Assembly (NCBI RefSeq): GCF_003368325.1 | Contig: NZ_CP031467.1 | Location: forward strand, 2,480,001 to 2,544,000 | DNA length: 64,000 nt | From: Paraburkholderia caffeinilytica | GTDB taxonomy: Bacteria > Pseudomonadota > Gammaproteobacteria > Burkholderiales > Burkholderiaceae | Direction: 5' to 3' | Shown here: one piece after another, positions 49,458-59,552 of the stretch | How positions within the stretch are numbered: the stretch's first letter is position 1 | Layout: each line of letters begins with the position of its first letter | Translations under genes and position numbers: made by a program | Notes under the pieces: model-generated | Databases searched by the model: none | The model's input: only the letters and a program-made list of their open reading frames with translations | What the model was told of the DNA's origin: nothing

Positions 49458-49707
49458 GTTGATCACCTTGGGACGGATGCGAGGCAGGCACGGACAGCAG
49501 CGCCTGCGCGACTTGTTCAGGCGGCAGCGACATATGCTCCGCCTGCGGATGATTGAAGAACGCGTACTTGAGCGCCATCAGCAGAGCGAATTTGATGGCG
49601 AGGACGATGGCGATATCCCGCGCCAGCGTCGGACCGCGTGCCCAGGCGGCGAGCCGTTTGCGCAGGCTCGAGCGAGGGTTGCTATTGCGATTCAGGGCTA
49701 GGGTCAT
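49447..49707 (-). CDS. cydP: Putative cytochrome bd small subunit CydP
   Basis: An 86-residue protein with a basic N-terminus, one transmembrane helix (about residues 31-50, DIAIVLAIKFALLMALKYAFF) and a short periplasmic tail (HPQAEHMSLPPEQVAQALL). Its position immediately before cydA with an 11-base overlap, and the helix plus FFNHPQAE pattern, match the CydP small-subunit family found with CydAB in beta- and gamma-proteobacteria. It heads the cydP-cydA-cydB-cydX operon. Confidence 0.82.
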   Translation of the reverse strand: MTLALNRNSNPRSSLRKRLAAWARGPTLARDIAIVLAIKFALLMALKYAFFNHPQAEHMSLPPEQVAQALLSVPASHPSQGDQHAR

Positions 49708-49969
49708 GATCGGTCGAAGGCAACTTCACGCCGGTGTGTCCGGCTGGAACCAGGCTGCGTGAGCGGCCTGGCGAGTGCATCCCGATTCTAGGAGCAAGGA
49801 CCTTGCGCGCGTGAGTCCGGCACTGCGGCATTGGGTCGCGAACGTCGCCCCGTGCGGACAGTATTGCGATGGGGATTGCGATACGTCAAGAAAGCCGTGT
49901 TTGACCGGTAAGTTTCTGATCGAGGACGCGTGCGTCTGCGATTGAGCGCATGCACCGGCGAGCGGGCAC
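49708..49969. other. Region upstream of cydP
   Basis: About 260 bases between the cydP start and the rpoH terminator. The cyd promoter on the minus strand should be here. I cannot define boxes, and no FNR or ANR-type TTGAT-N4-ATCAA palindrome is visible. No gene seen. Confidence 0.4.
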
Positions 49970-50002
49970 AAAAAAGCCCTGCCTTCTTGCGAGGGCAGGG
50001 CT
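49970..50002 (-). terminator. Terminator after rpoH
   Basis: On the minus strand AGCCCTGCCC-TCGCAAGAA-GGCAGGGCT is followed by a run of six T residues. It lies about 55 bases beyond the rpoH stop. Confidence 0.88.
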
Positions 50003-50056
50003 CCGTGATCAACCAGTGTGCGCCGGACGAACCGGCACGATTCAAGGTTTCAGGCT

Positions 50057-50992
<936 letters not shown>

Positions 50993-51055
50993 GTAGGAAA
51001 CTCCTTTGGAATCAGACAAAAGCGTGTTCAGTTAAAACGACTCCAGCGTTGGATG

Positions 51056-51082
51056 TTAGCACTCTGATTTGCCGAGTGCTAA
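51056..51082. promoter_or_regulatory. CIRCE operator (HrcA-binding) upstream of rpoH
   Basis: TTAGCACTC-N9-GAGTGCTAA is a perfect match to the CIRCE inverted repeat that binds the heat-shock repressor HrcA. It sits in the rpoH leader or promoter, 64 bases before the chosen rpoH start, with pagL on the other side 270 bases away. A possible -10 (TAAGTATTA on the minus strand) overlaps its distal arm. Confidence 0.95.
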
Positions 51083-51355
51083 TACTTAGAGGCCGTAGGG
51101 GCATCCAGGTTCCCCATTTCCTATTGAAATTTAGGTTTTGATAGCCATGTGCCGCGCCTGCTGCCCGTCGCATGCGCGCCGTAGAATTTACCTAACGTCT
51201 TCCTTTCGCCTTCATAAGTAACCGACTTTTTCTAAAATAGAAGTGACTAATTGCGGGAATTCACTATTCCTCAGACAATCCATCGGATCAGGATTGTCAT
51301 TAGAATAGATACAACAATGTGCAGGTAATCAACGTTCGACCAGGTCGGGTGTTCG
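51083..51355. other. Divergent intergenic region between rpoH and pagL
   Basis: About 270 bases, distinctly more AT-rich than the surroundings, especially 51210-51320. A possible pagL -10 (TAAAAT near 51234) is present, but no strong -35. No gene is evident. Confidence 0.4.
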
Positions 51356-51919
51356 ATGAACAACAAGAAAAATGTTTGGCGTGGTCTGGCTCTAAAAAGT
51401 GCGGCGGCGGCTTTTCTGCTTGCCGGCTCGGGCCTGGCGGCAGGTGACCAGTTCGGCGTGCAGATCGCCGGCGGTCTCGGCGATAACCACATCAAAAAAC
51501 TCGATCTCGGTCTGGTGTGGGATCCGAACCTCACGTGGTGGCAGATCGGCGATTGGCATTTCTCGTTGATCGGCGAGGCCCACGTGGCCTGGTGGCATAC
51601 CGATGAAGGGAATGTGCACGAGAACATCGGCGAAATCGGTGTGACGCCGATCATTCGCTTCATCGACGGAGCGGGTGCGATTCGCCCTTACATCGAAGCG
51701 GGCGCCGGTATCCGCCTTCTGTCGAGTCCGACCATCGCGTCTGACCTCTCGCTCGCGACTGCGTTCCAGTTCGCCTCCATGGCGGGTGTCGGCGTGCAGT
51801 TCGGCAACCGCCAGCAGTACCAGGCCGGTTACCGCTTCCAGCATATTTCCAACGGCGGTATCAAAGAGCCGAATCCTGGTATAAATTTCCACCAGCTATA
51901 TTTGCAATATAACTTCTGA
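51356..51919 (+). CDS. pagL: Lipid A 3-O-deacylase PagL
   Basis: A 187-residue outer-membrane beta-barrel enzyme removing the 3-O acyl chain from lipid A. Signal peptide to about residue 29 (GSGLAAGDQ), then alternating beta-strands and the catalytic His-Ser pair in FQHISNGGIKEPNPG near the C-terminus, ending in the aromatic YLQYNF typical of barrel proteins. PagL modification dampens TLR4 recognition in other Gram-negatives. The upstream DNA is AT-rich compared with the neighbourhood. Confidence 0.92.
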   Translation: MNNKKNVWRGLALKSAAAAFLLAGSGLAAGDQFGVQIAGGLGDNHIKKLDLGLVWDPNLTWWQIGDWHFSLIGEAHVAWWHTDEGNVHENIGEIGVTPIIRFIDGAGAIRPYIEAGAGIRLLSSPTIASDLSLATAFQFASMAGVGVQFGNRQQYQAGYRFQHISNGGIKEPNPGINFHQLYLQYNF

Positions 51920-51962
51920 CGACCGTGGCCACGTTCGGCTTACCGGTGCAAGGGGCTGAGCA

Positions 51963-52346
51963 ATGGCGGCAAAGACAATTGAAGCGATTCGCGGACTCGA
52001 GCGAGAACGCTTCCGTGCGATGGTCGACGGCGACGGGCAGTCGCTCGATACGCTGCTCGCGGACAACGTGAGCTATGTCCATACGAACGGCAAGCGTGAA
52101 ACGAAGCGGCAGTTCATCGACGGTATTACCGCCGGGCGCCGCCGCTATCGGCAGATCGAAGTGCAGTCGCAAGAAGTGCTGCCGGTGGGGCGCGAGACCT
52201 GCGTCGTCACCGGGCGCGCGCTGATCGAAATGGAAGCGAACAACGGAGCGCTGCTGTTTCCGATCGCGTACACGGCGATTCACACACAGGAAGATGGGCA
52301 ATGGCGCCTGATCGCCTGGCAGGCGACGCGTTGCGCGATCGAGTGA
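51963..52346 (+). CDS. NTF2-like (SnoaL/DUF4440) small protein
   Basis: A 127-residue protein of the nuclear transport factor 2-like fold. The pattern ERFRAMVDGDGQSLDTLLADNVSYVHTNG and the later DGQWRLIAWQATR are typical of DUF4440/SnoaL domains, which bind small hydrophobic ligands or act as isomerase-like enzymes. I cannot assign a substrate. ATG 51963 lies 43 bases after pagL, so the two may be co-transcribed. Confidence 0.83.
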   Translation: MAAKTIEAIRGLERERFRAMVDGDGQSLDTLLADNVSYVHTNGKRETKRQFIDGITAGRRRYRQIEVQSQEVLPVGRETCVVTGRALIEMEANNGALLFPIAYTAIHTQEDGQWRLIAWQATRCAIE

Positions 52347-52372
52347 GCCATGTGAGCCCACCCGTTTCGCTA

Positions 52373-52690
<318 letters not shown>

Positions 52691-53662
52691 TTATGCCGGC
52701 ACTTTCGCGACATCGACGATCAGCTCCACTTGCCGCTCGATCGCGCTCGGGATGGGTGCTTCGCCGCGCAACACAGCATCGATCCACGCAGCCGTGGTCG
52801 GGGCGTCGCGCGCTTCGGGCAAGTCGACTTCAGGCGCATCGGGCGACGAGCGCTCATGCGGCACGCGCGTTTCGCAGATGCCGTCGTGCAGCCAATCCAC
52901 TTGCACCTGGCGCCGCGTGTCGGCTACCGCTTCGCCTTCTGTGCCGCGCGCGAGCAGGGCGCCGCCCTCTGCGGCGGCCGGGTGTGTGTTGAACAGCTGC
53001 GTGAGACTGTCGCGATACGGCGGATGCGTGTAGTTCACGAGCCGCAACCCCGCGGGCGCGAACGGCTGCAGGATTTTCACGAGCGTATGGGTCGAATTGC
53101 GCACGCCCATCCGCCGACGCAGCGAGAGAAGGTGTGCGAGCTTCGGCGCGAGAACGTCGATTGGCGCGAACGCGAGACGCCGCTCGGCGAGACCGTCTTC
53201 GATGTCGGCATGCGATTGCGCGAGCGGGATCTGCAGATGCGTGAAGATTTCCGCGCTCGTCACGCGGCCCGGATCTTCGGTGACGCCATGCATGAGCACC
53301 GGCACACCCTCGCGTGCCAGCAACAGCGCCAGCAGCGGCACGAGGTTGGGCTGTTTGCGCGCGCCGTTATACGTGGGTATCGATACGGGCCGGAATGCGG
53401 CGTGCGGCAGATGAATCGGTTCGAACGACGCTTGCGCGCTGGCCAGCATGGCGGCGAGTTCATCGGCGGTTTCGCCTTTCACGCGATACGCGAGCAGCAC
53501 GGCGCCGAGTTCGAGGTCGGACACTCGGCCGTCGAGCATCGCGGTGTAGAGCGCGCGCGTATCGTCAGCGGTCAGCGCGCGGGCGCCGTTCGGGCCGCGG
53601 CCGATTTCCTTGATATAGCGGGCGCAGGGGAAAGGAGTGGCGGTGTCGGCGGAGTCAGTCAT
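52691..53662 (-). CDS. ybiB: YbiB-type glycosyltransferase-like DNA-binding protein
   Basis: A 323-residue protein with the fold of anthranilate phosphoribosyltransferase (TrpD2/YbiB family). Stretches such as ARYIKEIGRGPNGARAL, VSIPTYNGARKQPNLVPLLALLLA (quoted in part) and MGVRNSTHTLVKILQPF are typical. E. coli YbiB binds nucleic acid rather than acting in tryptophan synthesis and is LexA-regulated there; no LexA box is visible here. I choose ATG 53662; the extra 19 residues from 53719 look non-coding. Confidence 0.85.
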   Translation of the reverse strand: MTDSADTATPFPCARYIKEIGRGPNGARALTADDTRALYTAMLDGRVSDLELGAVLLAYRVKGETADELAAMLASAQASFEPIHLPHAAFRPVSIPTYNGARKQPNLVPLLALLLAREGVPVLMHGVTEDPGRVTSAEIFTHLQIPLAQSHADIEDGLAERRLAFAPIDVLAPKLAHLLSLRRRMGVRNSTHTLVKILQPFAPAGLRLVNYTHPPYRDSLTQLFNTHPAAAEGGALLARGTEGEAVADTRRQVQVDWLHDGICETRVPHERSSPDAPEVDLPEARDAPTTAAWIDAVLRGEAPIPSAIERQVELIVDVAKVPA

Positions 53663-53752
53663 CGGTCGCAGTGGGACGGGGTAGCGTGCCGCTTTGGGGC
53701 GGTCGGCCACGGAATTCAAAGGTTGTTATCTAGCGTCAGTATCGCATCTATA

Positions 53753-53832
53753 GCGGTCCGGCGATCTGGCGGTCCAGCGATCCGTCTGTCCAGATGGTCG
53801 GAGTTCCAGCAGTCAGGAGTTCCAGCGGTCCA
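53753..53832. repeat. Five degenerate 16-bp tandem repeats
   Basis: Units of the form GCGGTCCAGCGATCNG repeat five times with increasing divergence (starts 53753, 53769, 53785, 53801, 53817). They lie in the 300-base divergent gap between ybiB and the FAH-family gene (53663-53962), where I see no other features. Confidence 0.65.
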
Positions 53833-53962
53833 GCGAGTCGATGCGCCAGGGCCGCCGATCCGCGCGTGCCGATGCCGATCCGCTGCACCGCGCTTTGCTG
53901 CGCGTTAAACTCGATGCTTTACCGCCGCGCGGGCGCGGCACAATCCAAAAACGGAGAACGGG

Positions 53963-54661
53963 ATGAGTTACGTATTTGCACCCGCACCGGTCGTTGCGGT
54001 GCCGGTGGTGGGGGCCAGCGAGGCGTTCGCGGTGCGTCGCATCTACTGTGTGGGCCGTAACTACGAGGCTCACGCGCGCGAGATGGGGCATGATCCCGAC
54101 CGCGAGCCGCCGTTCTTCTTCACCAAGCCGGCCGATGCCGTGCTGTATGTCGCGCCCGGTGCGACCGGCGAATTCCCCTATCCGTCGCAATCGAAGAACG
54201 TCCACTTCGAGATGGAACTGGTCGCGGCGATCGGCAAAGGCGGCAAGAACATTCCTGCCGAAAGCGCGCTCGACCACGTCTACGGCTACGCACTCGGTCT
54301 CGACATGACGCGCCGCGATCTGCAGGCCGAGGCGAAGAAGCTGGGCCGTCCGTGGGATACCGCCAAGGGCTTCGATTATTCCGCGCCGCTCGGTCCGATC
54401 CATCCGGTCACGACGGTCGGCCATGTCGGCAAGGGCGCGATCTGGTTATCGGTGAACGGCGAGGAAAAACAGAACTCGGACGTGTCGCAGCTGATCTGGT
54501 CGGTCGCCGAAACGGTTGCCTATCTGTCGACGCTGTTCGAACTGCAACCGGGCGATCTGATCTTCACCGGTACGCCGGAGGGTGTCGGCGCGGTGGTGCA
54601 GGGCGACCTCATGAAGGGCGGTGTGGACGGGCTCGGCGAGCTCAGCGTACGCGTCGTCTGA
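53963..54661 (+). CDS. Fumarylacetoacetate hydrolase-family protein
   Basis: A 232-residue metal-dependent hydrolase with the FAH C-terminal fold. Conserved parts are IYCVGRNYEAHAREMG, FFFTKPADAV, VHFEMELVAAIGKGG (metal ligands), GYALGLDMTRRDLQ and FTGTPEGVGAV. Family members cleave fumarylpyruvate, acylpyruvates or fumarylacetoacetate. The adjacent zeta-class GST (maleylpyruvate/maleylacetoacetate isomerase) suggests the fumarylpyruvate or fumarylacetoacetate step of aromatic breakdown. Confidence 0.88.
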   Translation: MSYVFAPAPVVAVPVVGASEAFAVRRIYCVGRNYEAHAREMGHDPDREPPFFFTKPADAVLYVAPGATGEFPYPSQSKNVHFEMELVAAIGKGGKNIPAESALDHVYGYALGLDMTRRDLQAEAKKLGRPWDTAKGFDYSAPLGPIHPVTTVGHVGKGAIWLSVNGEEKQNSDVSQLIWSVAETVAYLSTLFELQPGDLIFTGTPEGVGAVVQGDLMKGGVDGLGELSVRVV

Positions 54662-54686
54662 GGCGTGGTGGGAGGAGACACATAAC

Positions 54687-55331
54687 ATGAAGCTCTACAG
54701 CTATTTTCGTAGTTCGGCGTCCTATCGCGTACGCATTGCGTTGAACGTGAAGAATCTGCCGTACGACTACGTACCGGTGCACCTGGTGCGCGACGGCGGC
54801 GAGCAGCTGAAGCCCGAGTATCGCAAGGTGAATGTGGACGGCATCGTACCCACGTTTGTTGACGGTAACGAAGTCATGCCTCAGTCGCTCGCGATCATCG
54901 AGTATCTGGAGGAAACGCATCCCGAGCCGCCGCTCTTGCCGGGGACGCCCGCCGAGCGCGCCTATGTGCGTTCGGTGGCGCTGCAGGTGGCGTGCGAGAT
55001 TCATCCGCTGAACAATCTGCGCGTGCTGAAATACCTGAAACACACGCTGTGTGTCGACGACGACGCGAAAGACGCGTGGTACAAGCATTGGGTCGAAGCG
55101 GGTTTTGCGACGCTCGAGGCGCATCTGGCGGGCGATTCGCGCACCGGCAAGCTTTGCTTCGGCGACACGCCGACACTGGCCGACGCCTGTCTGATTCCAC
55201 AGGTATTCAACGCCCAGCGCTTCAAGGTGGATACGGCGAAGTTTCCGACGATTCAGCGCATCTACGATCATGCGATGCAACTCGACGCGTTCGCTCGTGC
55301 CGCGCCTGGTGTTCAGCCCGACGCGGAGTGA
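54687..55331 (+). CDS. maiA: Maleylacetoacetate/maleylpyruvate isomerase (zeta-class GST)
   Basis: A 214-residue glutathione S-transferase of the zeta class. The active serine pair lies in YFRSSASYRVRIALNVK near the N-terminus, and the C-terminal all-helical domain contains FGDTPTLADACLIPQVFNAQRF. It isomerises maleyl to fumaryl intermediates using glutathione. It follows the FAH-family gene by 25 bases, with AGGAG at the right distance from ATG 54687, so both are co-translated enzymes of one pathway. Glutathione is supplied by gshA-gshB elsewhere in this window. Confidence 0.9.
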   Translation: MKLYSYFRSSASYRVRIALNVKNLPYDYVPVHLVRDGGEQLKPEYRKVNVDGIVPTFVDGNEVMPQSLAIIEYLEETHPEPPLLPGTPAERAYVRSVALQVACEIHPLNNLRVLKYLKHTLCVDDDAKDAWYKHWVEAGFATLEAHLAGDSRTGKLCFGDTPTLADACLIPQVFNAQRFKVDTAKFPTIQRIYDHAMQLDAFARAAPGVQPDAE

Positions 55332-55347
55332 TGCGGTGGTCTGAATG

Positions 55348-55379
55348 AAAAAAGGGCGTTCATTGTGAACGCCCTTTTT
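55348..55379. terminator. Bidirectional terminator between maiA and ftsY
   Basis: AAAAAAGGGCGTTCA-TTG-TGAACGCCCTTTTT is a strong symmetric hairpin serving both convergent genes. Confidence 0.93.
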
Positions 55380-55407
55380 GCTTGTTTCGCGACGAACGGC
55401 GCTGCGT

Positions 55408-56538
55408 TCAACCGCCCAGCAACGCGTCCGAAAACTCCTCCGCGCTGAACGGCTGCAAGTCCTCCACCTTTTCGCCGACGCCGATGAAGTACACCGGAAT
55501 CGGACGCTGCCGCGCAATCGCCGCAAGAATGCCGCCCTTCGCCGTGCCGTCGAGCTTGGTGACGACCAGGCCGGTGAGGCCGAGCGCGTCGTCGAAGGCT
55601 TTCACTTGCGCAAGTGCGTTCTGGCCGGTGTTCGCGTCGATCACGAGCAGCACTTCATGCGGCGCGCCGTCTTGCGCCTTGCCTATCACGCGCTTCACCT
55701 TGCGCAGTTCTTCCATCAGATGCAGTTGGGTCGGCAGGCGGCCGGCCGTGTCGGCCATCATGACGTCGATCTTGCGCGCCCGCGCGGCGCCGACCGCGTC
55801 GAAAATCACGGCTGCGGGGTCGCCGCTTTCCTGCGACACCACGGTCACGTTGTTACGTTGGCCCCAGATCGCGAGTTGCTCGCGCGCGGCGGCGCGAAAG
55901 GTGTCGCCCGCGGCCAGAAGTACCGATTGCTCGAAGCTTTGCAGATGCTTGGCGAGCTTGCCGATGCTGGTGGTTTTGCCCGCACCGTTGACGCCCGCGA
56001 TCATCATGACCAGCGGTTGCGCGCGGCCGAGCATCAGCGATTTTTCCAGCGGCTTGAGCAAGTCGATCAGCAGCGTGCGCAGCGCCGTTTTCACCTGCTG
56101 AGGATCGGTGAGGCGCTCGGCGCGCACTTTCTCGCGCAACGATTCGAGCAGGAACTCGGTGGCTTCGACGCCGGCATCCGACATCAGCAGCGCGGTTTCG
56201 AGCTCTTCGTACAGATCCTCGTCGATCTTCGTGCCGACGAAAATACCGGTCAGGCTCGAACTCGTTTTCGACAGGCCGGTCTTCAGGCGAGTGAGCCAGG
56301 AGCGCCTCGCGCTTGCGTCCTGCATAGGTGGCGGGACGATTTCCACGGTTTCGAGCGCGGGGGCTTCGGGCTCATGGCGGGTAGCCGGAGCCGCCGGCCG
56401 CGGCGCAGTCGGCGCGACGGGCGCTTCCGGCGCCTCTACGGCGGGTACGGGCGCCAAGGCCTCCGGCGCCGTTTGCGATTCCTCTGGCGCGTTATCGGAC
56501 TCTTTCGAACCCTTGAATCGTTTGAAAAAGCTGAACAT
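55408..56538 (-). CDS. ftsY: Signal recognition particle receptor FtsY
   Basis: A 376-residue SRP-receptor GTPase. After a short N-terminal membrane-targeting helix (MFSFFKRFKGSKES) comes an acidic/alanine/proline-rich A domain (to about residue 70), then the NG domain with G1 GVNGAGKTTSIGKLA, DTFRAAAREQL, DTAGRLPTQ and TKLDGTAKGG. It receives ribosome-SRP complexes at the membrane. ATG 56538 is chosen because the further 66 codons to 56736 are outside the family. Confidence 0.95.
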   Translation of the reverse strand: MFSFFKRFKGSKESDNAPEESQTAPEALAPVPAVEAPEAPVAPTAPRPAAPATRHEPEAPALETVEIVPPPMQDASARRSWLTRLKTGLSKTSSSLTGIFVGTKIDEDLYEELETALLMSDAGVEATEFLLESLREKVRAERLTDPQQVKTALRTLLIDLLKPLEKSLMLGRAQPLVMMIAGVNGAGKTTSIGKLAKHLQSFEQSVLLAAGDTFRAAAREQLAIWGQRNNVTVVSQESGDPAAVIFDAVGAARARKIDVMMADTAGRLPTQLHLMEELRKVKRVIGKAQDGAPHEVLLVIDANTGQNALAQVKAFDDALGLTGLVVTKLDGTAKGGILAAIARQRPIPVYFIGVGEKVEDLQPFSAEEFSDALLGG

Positions 56539-56778
56539 GATCTGGCGTGGTGAGAGCGCGCGCCGATGCGCGCAGCCGGGACAGGCCCGTGGGAGCGGCA
56601 GGCAGCGTTGCGATGCGGGATGCAAGGCGCTGGAAGCCGCACATTTTATCAGGCGCGCCGCCACCCGTCGTATCGGCCGAACGGCCAGGCTGGACGCCGT
56701 GCGCCCCTGTGGTAACGTTGGCGCTCCAGTCCGCACGCATCGGCGTCGCGGGCGCTCCTATAACGTAATCGAAACTGC

Positions 56779-57393
56779 ATGCCCCGTTCTGCTCCTTCAC
56801 GCGCCCACGGCGCTTCGTCCAAAGGCGGCAAGCCGCACGCCATCCGTATCATTGGCGGCGACTGGAAGCGCACGCCGCTGCCCGTGCTCGATCTCGACGG
56901 CTTGCGCCCCACGCCCGACCGCGTGCGCGAAACACTGTTCAACTGGCTTGGCCAGCGGCTGGACGGCCAGCGCTGCCTCGATCTGTTCGCCGGTAGCGGC
57001 GCGCTCGGCTTCGAGGCCGCGTCGCGCGGCGCGGCGCGGGTGCTGATGGTCGAGCGCAACGCGCGGGCCGCCAGCCAACTGCGCGCGAACCAGGAGCGCC
57101 TGTCGGCGCGTACGATCGAAATCGCGGAAGCCGACGGCTTGCGCCTCGCGGCGAGTCTCGCCCCCGGATCGTTCGACGTGGTTTTCCTTGATCCGCCGTT
57201 CGGCGGCGATCTGCTCGACAAGGCGCTCGCTCTGGCCGTGCCGCTGCTGAGCCCGGACGGTTTTCTGTACGTGGAGGCAGGCGACGCGCTCGAACTGGCC
57301 GGGAACGAGACACTTGCCGGTTGGGAAATCGTGCGGCAAGGCAAAGCGGGCGCTGTCCACTTTCATTTGCTGCAGCGCGAAAATAAGGAATAA
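56779..57393 (+). CDS. rsmD: 16S rRNA (guanine(966)-N2)-methyltransferase RsmD
   Basis: A 204-residue methyltransferase acting on G966 of 16S rRNA. The N-terminal IRIIGGDWKRTPLPV and LRPTPDRVRETLFNWL are family signatures; the SAM loop is CLDLFAGSGALGFEA and the catalytic motif is VFLDPPFGG. It is divergent from ftsY, with coaD downstream, an arrangement frequent in proteobacteria. Confidence 0.95.
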   Translation: MPRSAPSRAHGASSKGGKPHAIRIIGGDWKRTPLPVLDLDGLRPTPDRVRETLFNWLGQRLDGQRCLDLFAGSGALGFEAASRGAARVLMVERNARAASQLRANQERLSARTIEIAEADGLRLAASLAPGSFDVVFLDPPFGGDLLDKALALAVPLLSPDGFLYVEAGDALELAGNETLAGWEIVRQGKAGAVHFHLLQRENKE

Positions 57394-57504
57394 TGCGCGT
57401 TCCAAAACAAGCAGCGGACGGTTACTGTCACGCGTGCGGTCGGTGCCAAATGCGTCGCGTGGACGCTTTGACGTGCCCATTTGTCTGAAGAGAGGAGAAG
57501 TCTC

Positions 57505-58020
57505 ATGGTAGTCGCCGTGTACCCGGGCACGTTCGACCCGCTGACGCGCGGTCACGAAGACCTCGTTCGACGCGCGTCGAGCATTTTCGACACGCTGGTG
57601 GTGGGCGTTGCCGATAGCCGCAACAAGAAGCCGTTCTTCACGTTGAAAGAGCGCCTCGATATCGCTCATGAAGTGCTCGGGCACTACCCGAACGTTCAGG
57701 TGATGAGCTTCAAAGGGCTATTGAAGGACTTTGTCCGCAGCAATAACGCCCGGGTGATCGTGCGTGGCCTGCGCGCCGTCTCGGATTTCGAATACGAATT
57801 CCAGATGGCGGGCATGAACCGCTATCTGCTGCCGGACGTTGAAACGATGTTCATGACGCCGTCCGATCAGTACCAGTTCATTTCCGGCACCATCGTGCGT
57901 GAAATCGCGCAGCTGGGCGGTGACGTGAGCAAGTTCGTGTTCCCGTCGGTCGAAAAACGGCTGGAAGAGAAGGTGGCAGCACTGAATTCGAATGACGGCG
58001 CTTCGGCGGCGCAACCGTAA
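57505..58020 (+). CDS. coaD: Phosphopantetheine adenylyltransferase
   Basis: A 171-residue nucleotidyltransferase that makes dephospho-CoA from 4'-phosphopantetheine and ATP. Motifs are [15 protein letters not shown] (with the T/HxGH site) and [17 protein letters not shown] 57505 lies after AGAGGAG; the longer frame from 57481 would absorb the ribosome site. The ferredoxin gene follows after 63 bases. Confidence 0.96.
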   Translation: MVVAVYPGTFDPLTRGHEDLVRRASSIFDTLVVGVADSRNKKPFFTLKERLDIAHEVLGHYPNVQVMSFKGLLKDFVRSNNARVIVRGLRAVSDFEYEFQMAGMNRYLLPDVETMFMTPSDQYQFISGTIVREIAQLGGDVSKFVFPSVEKRLEEKVAALNSNDGASAAQP

Positions 58021-58029
58021 CCGGCGTAA

Positions 58030-58341
<312 letters not shown>

Positions 58342-58361
58342 GACTTTGAATGCGAGTGAAT

Positions 58362-58391
58362 GGCGAGGTGTCTGCCTCGCCGTTTTCTTTT
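58362..58391. terminator. Terminator between ferredoxin and hisC
   Basis: GGCGAGG-TGTCTG-CCTCGCC followed by GTTTTCTTTT after the ferredoxin gene. Confidence 0.75.
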
Positions 58392-58452
58392 GCGGCAACG
58401 CCGTGTGTTCCTGTGTGTTGCGCGCAAGGTTATTCCACGCGTTATCCGGACG

Positions 58453-59532
58453 TTATCCGACGTAAGCGCCGAAAATGTCGTGCAGCGCGGCCAGCAGAAT
58501 GTCGCATTCGGCGTCGGTGCCGACTGAGATTCGCAGATGCTGGTCGATTCGGGCCGCCTTGAAGTGGCGCACGAAAATTTCCTTTTCCCTGAGCCGTGCC
58601 ACGAGTGTCGCCGCGTCGTAGCCTTCGTGACGCGCGAACAGCAGATTCGCCGCTGACGGCACCACTTCGAAACCTAGCGCCGTCAAGCCTGCGGCCAGCC
58701 GCTCACGGCTTGCAATCACCTTGGCGCAATTGTCGCGGAACCACGCTTCGTCTTCGTACGCAGCAACGGCCGCGACTTGCGCCAGGCGGTCGAGCGGATA
58801 CGAGTTGAAGCTGTCCTTCACGCGGTTCAGGGCGTCGATCAACTCCGGATTGCCGAACGCGAAGCCGACGCGCATGCCGGCAAGCGAGCGCGACTTCGAT
58901 GCCGTCTGAATCACCAGCAGGTTGGGATAGCGGTCGATCAGCGCGATGGCCGATTCGGCGCCGAAATCGACATAGGCCTCATCGATCACCACGACCGATT
59001 CCGTGTTTCTCGCCACCAGACGCTCGATGTCGGCGAGCGGCAGCGGCCGCCCGGTCGGCGCGTTCGGGTTCGGGAACAATACGCCGCCGTTAGGCGCTGC
59101 GTAGTCATCGACATTGATGGCGAAGCTATCGTCGAGCGCGATGGTCCGATAGTCGACTTCGAAGAGCCGTGCGTAGGTCGGGTAAAAGCTGTATGTGATA
59201 TCCGGAAACAGCAAGGGTTGGTCGTGCTTGAGCAATGCCTGAAAGGTGAGCGCGAGCACTTCGTCCGAGCCGTTGCCCGCGAACACCTGTTCCGGGCGAA
59301 TGCCGTGATAGGCGGCGACCGTTTCGCGTAACTTGCGCGCTGTCGGGTCGGGATAGCGCCGCAGCGACTCGCTCGCGTCGCCGAGTTCCTGCCGGATCGC
59401 TTCAAGCACGCGCGGTGACGGTGGATAGGGATTCTCGTTGGTGTTCAGCTTGACCGGATGCGCAACGGCGGGCTGCTCGCCCGGCACATACGGCGTTAGA
59501 CGGTGAACGATGGCACTCCAGTAGCGGCTCAA
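58453..59532 (-). CDS. hisC: Histidinol-phosphate aminotransferase
   Basis: A 359-residue class II PLP aminotransferase. Key parts are [15 protein letters not shown], the cofactor/substrate stretch [22 protein letters not shown] and the PLP lysine in [20 protein letters not shown] start at TTG 59532, with AGGAGA just upstream. The reading frame continues open through the 8-bp repeat array upstream (to about 59682), giving an alternative N-terminal extension rich in YCRIAVLP units; I do not think it is normally translated. Not linked to a his operon here. Confidence 0.93.
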   Translation of the reverse strand: MSRYWSAIVHRLTPYVPGEQPAVAHPVKLNTNENPYPPSPRVLEAIRQELGDASESLRRYPDPTARKLRETVAAYHGIRPEQVFAGNGSDEVLALTFQALLKHDQPLLFPDITYSFYPTYARLFEVDYRTIALDDSFAINVDDYAAPNGGVLFPNPNAPTGRPLPLADIERLVARNTESVVVIDEAYVDFGAESAIALIDRYPNLLVIQTASKSRSLAGMRVGFAFGNPELIDALNRVKDSFNSYPLDRLAQVAAVAAYEDEAWFRDNCAKVIASRERLAAGLTALGFEVVPSAANLLFARHEGYDAATLVARLREKEIFVRHFKAARIDQHLRISVGTDAECDILLAALHDIFGAYVG

Positions 59533-59552
59533 GCGATTCTCCTGTCGATGGC

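Noticed and set aside
49708..49969. FNR/ANR site for the cyd operon
   Set aside because: I looked for TTGAT-N4-ATCAA near the cydP start and did not find an acceptable palindrome.
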